NCBI GenBank assembly: GCA_040755215.1 | Contig: JBFMBG010000002.1 | Span: 1-64,000, forward strand | Length of the DNA: 64,000 nt | Origin: JAIMBK01 sp040755215 | GTDB taxonomy: Bacteria > Bacillota > Desulfotomaculia > Desulfotomaculales > Nap2-2B | Reading direction: 5' to 3' | Part shown: positions 58,361 through 64,000 of the stretch, one piece after another | Layout of the letters: each line of letters starts with the position of its first letter | Position numbering within the stretch: position 1 is the stretch's first letter | The notes under the pieces: model-generated | What the model was told of the DNA's origin: nothing | Seen by the model: the letters and a program-made list of their open reading frames with translations, nothing else | Database searches by the model: none | Translations under genes and position numbers: made by a program

Positions 58361-60103
58361 TTCTTTTTGTTTAAGTTCTTCCGTTTTGATCCCGTATTTA
58401 TGTGCCTTGCGCACCACGGTCGGCTGGGTGATCCCCAGGGCGCGCGCTGCCTTATGTGTGCTTCCGTATTCTTTCAGTGCCTGCAGAATAAGCTCTTTTT
58501 CAAAATGTTCAACGGCTTTTTTAAAGGATTTCGGCTTCTCATTTTTTTGCATTCCGGAATCTAAATGCTCCAGCTCAATCTGCTCACCAGGAGTCATTAC
58601 AACCATTCTTTCGATCAGGTTTTCAAGTTCGCGAACGTTTCCCGGCCAATCGTAAGCAAGCAATCCTTTAATAAAATCCGCAGAAAATCTCTTCGTTAAA
58701 TTGTATTTTTGATTAAATTGCCTCAGAAAATGAAAAGCCAGCGGAATAATGTCTTCCCTTCTTTCCCTGAGCGGCGGGACATATAGGGGTATGATATTGA
58801 TCCGGTAAAACAGATCTTTGCGAAATCTGTTTTCGGCCACCATTTTCGCGAGGTCGCGATTGGTCGCTGCAATGATGCGCACGTCCAGTTTGATGGGGTT
58901 TGTTCCCCCAACGCGCATAATCTGGCGATCCTGCAAGGCATGCAGGAGCTTGGGCTGAAGTTCTAAAGGCATCTCACCGATCTCGTCCAAAAAAAGAGTC
59001 CCCTTATTGGCAAGTTCAAACATACCCATTTTGCCGCGTTTTCGCGCCCCGGTAAAAGAACCCTCCTCAAAACCAAACAGTTCCGATTCTAAGAGGGTTG
59101 AAGGAATGCCGCTGCAATTAATCTTGATAAAAGGGCCTTTCTGGCGGGAGCTTAAGTCATGGATCAGCCGGGCAAGCACTTCTTTCCCTACTCCCGTTTC
59201 CCCGAGAATTAAAACGGTTGATTCCGATCTTGCCGCAAGCTGGATCTTATTGATCAATTTCCGCATACATTCGCTGCGAACGATCAAGGAACCGCTATCG
59301 CTATTTATCTCTTGAATCAGTCGCAATTCTTTTTGGTAATGATCAGCAATATTGCGCGTTTTTTCCAGCTCCTTCCGCAAGATGTCCAGCTCAGTTATAT
59401 CGCGGACATTCGAAACAATCCGCCATATCTTCCCATCGCCTGTAAATATTGGGACGCCTGTCACCAGGGCTTTCTGACCCGTACTTGTTTCGTAAATAAT
59501 TGTACTTGGTTTCTTGGTGGCGAGAACGTGAATCGCGGCGGAATCCGAATAATACCCTTTATCGACAATCTCATAAACAGTCTTTCCAATCACTTCCTCC
59601 CGCTTAATCCCGGAAAACTCTTCCCACGATTTGTTAACTCGCAAGGTAACCCCTTCTCCGTTCATCACCCAGATACCATCGTGAGAATGCTCAAAGACGG
59701 CTTCCAGCTCGCGCACTTTTTCAAGCGCCAGCTCAAGTTCTGTTCCCAGTTCCTCCCCCAGCTTTTCCTTCGTTGTGATGTCTTGATACCAGGCGATCAC
59801 CGAGACAACTTTTTGTTCACGAAAAACCGGCAAATAACAAGCTGAATAAATTTTTGGCCCCTTTATGAACAATTCGCCTTTTACGGGAATACCATCAGCA
59901 AATACTTGTTTAATTAAAGAGAGCCGGTTTTCATTAAGAAAAGAATGGTTTTCAGCATCATTGGAAGAAGCCGCCTGCATAATTTCTCTGCCTAAAACAT
60001 TGCACTCTATTATTTGGCAGTTTTCGTCTATAACCAAGATACCATCCTCTGGAGCATCAATTAATTTTAAAATCGGATGTTCATTACCCCGCCTGCTCTT
60101 CAC
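58355..60103 (-). CDS. PAS-domain sigma-54-dependent activator
   Basis: About 582 residues from GTG 60103 (GGGGAG upstream; an open frame runs on to a TTG at 60142). Two PAS domains (about 10-100 and 135-245), then an AAA+ domain with Walker A GETGVGKE (about 300), GSFTGA in place of GAFTGA (about 350), and DEIGE. The C-terminal helix-turn-helix (GSTHKAARALGITQPTVVRKAHKYGI region) is TyrR/PrpR-like. PAS sensors suggest a small ligand or redox signal instead of phosphorylation. It is the likely activator of the four sigma-54 promoters at 42.1, 52.4, 57.6 and 58.0 kb. It follows ribF by 69 bases. Confidence 0.92.
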   Translation of the reverse strand: MKSRRGNEHPILKLIDAPEDGILVIDENCQIIECNVLGREIMQAASSNDAENHSFLNENRLSLIKQVFADGIPVKGELFIKGPKIYSACYLPVFREQKVVSVIAWYQDITTKEKLGEELGTELELALEKVRELEAVFEHSHDGIWVMNGEGVTLRVNKSWEEFSGIKREEVIGKTVYEIVDKGYYSDSAAIHVLATKKPSTIIYETSTGQKALVTGVPIFTGDGKIWRIVSNVRDITELDILRKELEKTRNIADHYQKELRLIQEINSDSGSLIVRSECMRKLINKIQLAARSESTVLILGETGVGKEVLARLIHDLSSRQKGPFIKINCSGIPSTLLESELFGFEEGSFTGARKRGKMGMFELANKGTLFLDEIGEMPLELQPKLLHALQDRQIMRVGGTNPIKLDVRIIAATNRDLAKMVAENRFRKDLFYRINIIPLYVPPLRERREDIIPLAFHFLRQFNQKYNLTKRFSADFIKGLLAYDWPGNVRELENLIERMVVMTPGEQIELEHLDSGMQKNEKPKSFKKAVEHFEKELILQALKEYGSTHKAARALGITQPTVVRKAHKYGIKTEELKQKEQ

Positions 60104-60172
60104 CTGTCCCCAGACTCCCCTCAAAAAGTGAGGCAACCGCAAATAAATATCTGCTCAGCAACCTGAAAGTAA

Positions 60173-61099
60173 TTAAGTAATTCCCCGCGCCTTTAAAATA
60201 TCCTGCTTAATCTGGGCGACCAAATCCTGGGGGGAAGCAAAACGTTTTTCCCCGCGGAGGCGCCGGATAAAATGGACCTGAATGGATTTCCCGTAAAGAT
60301 CCCCTTGAAAGTCGAGGAGGTGCACTTCGATGTTCGGCCGGGCGTTCTGTCCGTAAAAGGTCGGCCGCACGCCGACGTTGGCCACGCCCAGGAAAGTATC
60401 CCCGTTGAGCGGCACCCGCACGGAATAAACGCCGTTGGCCGGGATAAGCACAGGCGCGTCCGGCTCCAGGTTGGCCGTCGGGAAGCCCAGCGTGCTCCCC
60501 CGCCTGTCGCCGGCCACCACGACGCCTTCCACGAAGGGAAAATAACCCAGGTACCGGGCGGCCTCCGCCACTTCTCCATCTTTAAGCAGTTGCCTGATCA
60601 GCGTGCTGCTGACCACCTGGCCGTCGACGACCACCGGAGGGATGACGTGCAGGGTATAATTGCACTTTTCGCTGTACTCCCGGAGAAGGGCGGGTGTCCC
60701 TCTTCCCTGGTAACCGAAAGTATAGTTGTAACCAACAAAAACAGCCCGGGCACCCAGGTTTTGCCAGAGAATTTTGGTAATAAAATCCTCCGGGGTGGTG
60801 CGGGCGAAATCGGCAGTAAAAGGAACCCGTAAAAGAACGTCCACGCCCAGACGGGCGATCATGTTCTCTTTGGCCTCGCGGGTCAAAAGCAGGGGAGGGG
60901 CGTTTTCGGGATGGAGAACGGCCGCCGGATGGGGATGGAAGGTAAAGATCAGGGAGCAACCGCGCATTTTTTTTGCGTGTGCGACCAGCTCGCGAATCAA
61001 TTTCTGGTGGCCGAGGTGCACCCCGTCAAAGTTGCCCAGGCCGACGGCAAGCCGCGGATATTTTTCTTTGATGTTGTGCCAGGTCTCGTACACTTCCAC
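60173..61099 (-). CDS. ribF: Bifunctional riboflavin kinase/FAD synthetase
   Basis: 308 residues. N-terminal FAD synthetase with GLGNFDGVHLGHQKLI (HxGH) and a C-terminal riboflavin kinase with GDRRGSTLGFPTANL. Makes FMN and FAD. Follows the DUF2283 gene and truB. In related genomes rpsO comes next; here the sigma-54 activator and sulfur-linked genes are inserted. Confidence 0.97.
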   Translation of the reverse strand: MEVYETWHNIKEKYPRLAVGLGNFDGVHLGHQKLIRELVAHAKKMRGCSLIFTFHPHPAAVLHPENAPPLLLTREAKENMIARLGVDVLLRVPFTADFARTTPEDFITKILWQNLGARAVFVGYNYTFGYQGRGTPALLREYSEKCNYTLHVIPPVVVDGQVVSSTLIRQLLKDGEVAEAARYLGYFPFVEGVVVAGDRRGSTLGFPTANLEPDAPVLIPANGVYSVRVPLNGDTFLGVANVGVRPTFYGQNARPNIEVHLLDFQGDLYGKSIQVHFIRRLRGEKRFASPQDLVAQIKQDILKARGIT

Positions 61100-61129
61100 T
61101 TGTTCCTTAAACCCCCAAAGTTTTGCCTA

Positions 61130-61165
61130 AACTTAACCACAGGGAGCACAGAGAGCACAGAACAT
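61130..61165. repeat. CACAGAGAG 9-base-period tract
   Basis: Units CACAGGGAG/CACAGAGAG/CACAGAACA in the ribF upstream gap. Same style as the tracts at about 10083 and 34291. Confidence 0.5.
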
Positions 61166-61187
61166 GTAAGGGATCTGCAATATGGAT

Positions 61188-61394
61188 TTAAATTGCTACC
61201 TCCATGCTCCCTTTTAACGAAGCCTTAATTACTTCCGCCAAAAATTCGCTTGCCTCGAGGATTTCAACAAGCACAGGCTCCCCTTCTTCGGTGAAATGAA
61301 TGATCATCGATCCCGCTTCCTCGGCATAGTCGATTTTTTTATCGGAAAGCTCAATTAATAATATATCAACTTGTTTGTCATACTTTACTTTCAT
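61188..61394 (-). CDS. DUF2283 family protein
   Basis: 68 residues, start MKVKYDKQVDILLIEL with the DUF2283 pattern (Y-x-x-x-D-x-L-Y/L-I). AAGGAGG lies eight bases before ATG 61394. Function unknown; such genes often travel with DUF4258-type partners, but none is adjacent here (a DUF4258-like gene is at 41093). Sits between truB and ribF. Confidence 0.85.
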   Translation of the reverse strand: MKVKYDKQVDILLIELSDKKIDYAEEAGSMIIHFTEEGEPVLVEILEASEFLAEVIKASLKGSMEVAI

Positions 61395-61440
61395 ATCTTT
61401 TCCTCCTTGCCGGATAAAAGGTTACCACCAAAGGCAAGAA

Positions 61441-62376
61441 CTACAAAACTGTTTCCGGTTGAAAATAAGGTTTCCCCGTTGAGTCTTCCCGCTTGCGGGC
61501 GACGGCCAGCAGATCGCCGCCGGCAAGCAATCTGACCGGCTGGCCGTTTTCCCAGCAATCTATCTCTTCGCCGGACCCGCTGATGCCCGCCGGGTACAGC
61601 CGGTTGCCGGATTTTACGGCCGGGACGGCCGTAGGTTTCACGTGCACGGCCGGCAGGTGGGCCAGCGCTTCGGCCGGGCTCACCAGCACGCCCGGCAGGC
61701 CGCCCCGCCGGTGCAGCGCGGCGATTTCCTCCAGCGGCAAAGCGTTTTCTAAGGTAAAGGGGCCGGCCCTGGTTCGCACCAGCGCGCTCATATGGGCGCC
61801 GCAGCCCAGCTTTTCGCCCAGGTCAATACATAAAGAACGGACGTAAGTCCCCGCCGAGCAGGCAAGTTCGATGACGGCGCGCGGCGTCCCGCTCCCCAAA
61901 CCGGAAACGTTCACCAGCCGGAGGTCGTAGATAACCACCCGGCGGGCTTTTCGCTCGACCTCCAGGCCCTGCCGGGCCAGTTCGTAGAGCCTTTTCCCCT
62001 GGTGCCGCACCGCCGACGTCATCGGCGGGATCTGTTCGATTTTTCCTTTAAAGTGCTGCAGGGCTGCGGCCACCTTCTCCCGGGTCAGGCCCGCAGCATC
62101 GCCGCGGCGGATCACTTCTCCGTAACCGTCTCCCGTGTTCGTGGCGATGCCGAAAGTTACTTCCGCCCGGTAGGCTTTGTCGTCCGGCAGGTAACGGATG
62201 ATGCGGGTGGCCTTCCCCAGGCAGACCGGGAGCACCCCGGTCGCTCCCGGGTCCAACGTGCCCGTGTGGCCGGCCCTCACTACCCCGGTTAAGCGGCGAA
62301 GGTAGTCGATCACGTCGTGGGAGGTCATCCCGGAGGGCTTAGCCACATTTAAAATACCGTCCAGAGCCACGGCCAT
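61441..62376 (-). CDS. truB: tRNA pseudouridine-55 synthase
   Basis: 311 residues from ATG 62376, overlapping the nrnA stop (TGATG). It starts DGILNVAKPSGMTSHDV, with the catalytic Asp in GHTGTLDPGATGVLPVCLG. Converts U55 in the T-loop of tRNAs. A C-terminal PUA-like region is present. Longer upstream frame lies inside nrnA and is not needed. Confidence 0.97.
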   Translation of the reverse strand: MAVALDGILNVAKPSGMTSHDVIDYLRRLTGVVRAGHTGTLDPGATGVLPVCLGKATRIIRYLPDDKAYRAEVTFGIATNTGDGYGEVIRRGDAAGLTREKVAAALQHFKGKIEQIPPMTSAVRHQGKRLYELARQGLEVERKARRVVIYDLRLVNVSGLGSGTPRAVIELACSAGTYVRSLCIDLGEKLGCGAHMSALVRTRAGPFTLENALPLEEIAALHRRGGLPGVLVSPAEALAHLPAVHVKPTAVPAVKSGNRLYPAGISGSGEEIDCWENGQPVRLLAGGDLLAVARKREDSTGKPYFQPETVL

Positions 62377-63356
62377 CAGGCCCCGCTCACCCTGATCTCT
62401 TCCAGCGCCGCTTCCACCACCCGGGACTGCAGAAAAGGAAGGTCGCCCTCCAGCACGCAACCGGCCGCCCGCACGTGCCCTCCGCCCCCGAAGCGGCCGG
62501 CCAGGCGGTTCACGTCCACCACTTCTTTCGAGCGGAAGCTGATCTTATAGCGCCCGGGCGCCATTTCCCGGAATAACAGGGCCACTTCCACCCCCCGCAC
62601 GGAGCGGGCGTAATTAATCAACCCGTTCACATGCTCGTCTTTTGCCTGCAAATTATTGAGCAGCTCTTTGGTAACACTCATCCAGGCCACCCGCCCGCAG
62701 GGGCTCAACCGCAGCGTGGGTAAAACCGCCTCCAGCACCCTTAATTGGGCCAGCGGTTTCTGTTCGTAGATCTGGATATTAATCACATGCGCCGGCGCGC
62801 CTTTTTCAATCAGCTGCGCCGCCCGGCGGTGGGTATCCGGCGTAGTATTTTCGTATTGAAAAGAACCCGTATCGGTAATGATTCCCGTGTATAAACAGGC
62901 GGCTATATCGGGGGTAATCCTCGCCCCCAGCAGGGCGCACAGGTCCTGCACTATTTCCGCCGTTGCCGCCGCCCGCGGATCGATGTAATTATAATCGGCA
63001 AAATTATGGGAACTGACGTGGTGGTCGATGTTGCAAACGGTGAGGCGGCGGCGCTCCAGGAGGGGGCGCAGCGCCCCCAGGCGCTCGGGAACGGAGCAGT
63101 CCAGCACCATAAAGGTGTCGTAATCCCCGCTCAAGGCGTTCTCGCCGGCCAAAAAAGCCGCCGTCCCCGGCAAAAAGCGAAAAATTTCCGGGACCGGGTC
63201 GGGCATGGCCATAGTTGCGTCCTTGCCTAACTGCGTGAGCGCCAGACCCAGCGCCGCCACCGAACCGACGCAATCGCCGTCGGGCATAATGTGCCCGCCG
63301 ATAATGATTTTCCGGGATCTTTGCAGCACTCCGGCAATCGCCTGCAGGTCATTCAT
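62376..63356 (-). CDS. nrnA: DHH-family oligoribonuclease/pAp phosphatase
   Basis: 326 residues with DHH motifs HIMPDGDCVGS, the D in MVLDCSVPERLG, NIDHHVSSHNF and a C-terminal DHHA1 domain with GGGGHVRAAGC. Degrades short RNAs and 3'-phosphoadenosine 5'-phosphate, the latter linking it to sulfur metabolism. Overlaps rbfA upstream by 8 bases. Confidence 0.95.
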   Translation of the reverse strand: MNDLQAIAGVLQRSRKIIIGGHIMPDGDCVGSVAALGLALTQLGKDATMAMPDPVPEIFRFLPGTAAFLAGENALSGDYDTFMVLDCSVPERLGALRPLLERRRLTVCNIDHHVSSHNFADYNYIDPRAAATAEIVQDLCALLGARITPDIAACLYTGIITDTGSFQYENTTPDTHRRAAQLIEKGAPAHVINIQIYEQKPLAQLRVLEAVLPTLRLSPCGRVAWMSVTKELLNNLQAKDEHVNGLINYARSVRGVEVALLFREMAPGRYKISFRSKEVVDVNRLAGRFGGGGHVRAAGCVLEGDLPFLQSRVVEAALEEIRVSGA

Positions 63357-63708
63357 GAATCTTTCCTTCCCTGCCCTTAATTTCCTCCAGCAGCTCCATT
63401 ACCCGGGCGCCGCGGCGAATCGAGGGATCCAGCTTAAAAGTGATCTCGGGTGTGTGCCGCAGCCTGATCCGCTTCCCCAGTTCGCTGCGGATAAAACCCT
63501 GGGCGCGTTGCAGGGCCGCCAGGGTAGCCCTTTGTTCTTCGGCGGAGCCGTAAACGCTGGCGTAAATTTTGGCCGTCCGCAAATCGGGTGATACGTCTAC
63601 CGCCGTAATGGTCACAAAGCCGATGCGCGGGTCCTTCAGCTCGTTAAAGAGCAGATCCGAGATTTCTTTTTTAATTGCCTCCGCCAATCTCTCCGGACGG
63701 TAAGACAT
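63349..63708 (-). CDS. rbfA: Ribosome-binding factor A
   Basis: 119 residues from ATG 63708 (GGGGGG six bases upstream; another ATG two codons earlier at 63714). KH-like fold; MSYRPERLAEAIKKEISDLL and DPRIGFVTITAVDVSPDLRTAKIYASV are characteristic. Needed for 16S rRNA 5'-end maturation. Downstream of infB. Confidence 0.97.
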   Translation of the reverse strand: MSYRPERLAEAIKKEISDLLFNELKDPRIGFVTITAVDVSPDLRTAKIYASVYGSAEEQRATLAALQRAQGFIRSELGKRIRLRHTPEITFKLDPSIRRGARVMELLEEIKGREGKIHE

Positions 63709-63720
63709 GGACATCCCCCC

Positions 63721-63866
63721 ATTTGGTCGTGGGTCGTTGGTGGTTGGTCGTTGGGGGTGCTAATCCGAGAAGGTGCTGCCCAACACGAAACACCACCAAA
63801 AACCGACATAAAAAACTTTTTAATCACCCTAAATAAACCCACCACCAACCACTAACCACTAACGAC
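63721..63866. repeat. GGTTGGTCGTT repeat with inverted ends, infB-rbfA gap
   Basis: GGTCGTTGGTGGTTGGTCG on the left (from about 63731) and ACCACCAACCACTAACCAC on the right (from about 63841) form an inverted pair around about 90 bases. Related to the element at 38290-38430. Confidence 0.7.
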
Positions 63867-63869
63867 TAT

Positions 63870-64000
63870 TTACGCCAGTTCCCGTTTTATCGTTTCGGTA
63901 GTGAGGGCTTCGATAACGTCGCCCTCCTGGATGTCGTTGAAGTTTTCCAGCGCCAGGCCGCACTCGTAACCTTCCTGTACTTCCCGGACGTCGTCCTTGA
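63870..64000 (-). CDS. infB: Translation initiation factor IF-2, C-terminal end
   Basis: Partial: the last 42 or so codons before the TAA at 63870-63872. The piece EVQEGYECGLALENFNDIQEGDVIEA is the conserved end of IF-2 domain IV (C2). Followed by rbfA as in most bacteria. Confidence 0.96.
   Translation of the reverse strand, partial: KDDVREVQEGYECGLALENFNDIQEGDVIEALTTETIKRELA

Overview
The window reads as chromosome of a spore-forming, anaerobic, GC-rich Gram-positive bacterium of the Desulfotomaculum/Pelotomaculum (Peptococcaceae) type. The pointers are dipicolinate synthase genes (spoVFA/spoVFB) in a ymxH-dapB-spoVFAB-asd-dapG-dapA lysine/spore block, a dissimilatory-type ATP sulfurylase, sigma-54 regulators with promoters that fit them, and Firmicute-style GGAGG ribosome binding sites. 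Genus-level placement is inference.

Layout. (1) 0-6.8 kb: a sensor kinase and NtrC-type response regulator; a textbook sigma-54 promoter with tandem operators in front of a small membrane protein; and a DUF294/CBS protein with a DnaQ-like exonuclease. (2) 6.9-15.6 kb: diaminopimelate/dipicolinate synthesis, an SDH-type protease, lgt, ymxH. (3) 15.7-36.8 kb, accessory: a LarA-like/GlcD/GlcF lactate (2-hydroxy acid) cluster, a Phd/PIN toxin-antitoxin pair, a four-gene cassette of DNA methylase with nuclease domain, NurA-like nuclease, HerA-like ATPase and second DNA methylase (a defence-type set), then an IclR regulator, a Liv-type ABC importer and 5-oxoprolinase PxpA/PxpBC. (4) 37-41 kb: M16 protease, pnp, rpsO. 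(5) 41-60 kb, accessory: sulfur-linked genes, namely a membrane-anchored oxidoreductase, SSS, DUF1646 and DASS transporters, a CysD-like PP-loop protein, two sulfatase-fold hydrolases without the formylglycine signature, Sat, TauE and several unknowns, ending with a PAS/sigma-54 activator. (6) 60.2 kb to the end: ribF, truB, nrnA, rbfA, infB (partial).

Regions 2, 4 and 6 are the conserved Firmicute block infB-rbfA-nrnA-truB-ribF-rpsO-pnp-mlpA-ymxH-spoVFAB-asd-dapG-dapA, here split by two insertions of about 20 kb each.

The strongest new signal is a sigma-54 regulon in region 5. Four -24/-12 promoters (42081, 52386, 57653, 58004) each have an 18-bp dyad of the form YRATACM-N4-TGTATYR centred 49.5-50.5 bp upstream of the -24 element. 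The activator encoded at 58355-60103 has a TyrR-like helix-turn-helix and is the obvious candidate to bind it. The regulon joins Sat/TauE, the sulfatase-fold/CysD-like operon, the oxidoreductase and a small membrane protein. The second notable system is the methylase-NurA-HerA-methylase cassette at 20.8-28.2 kb.
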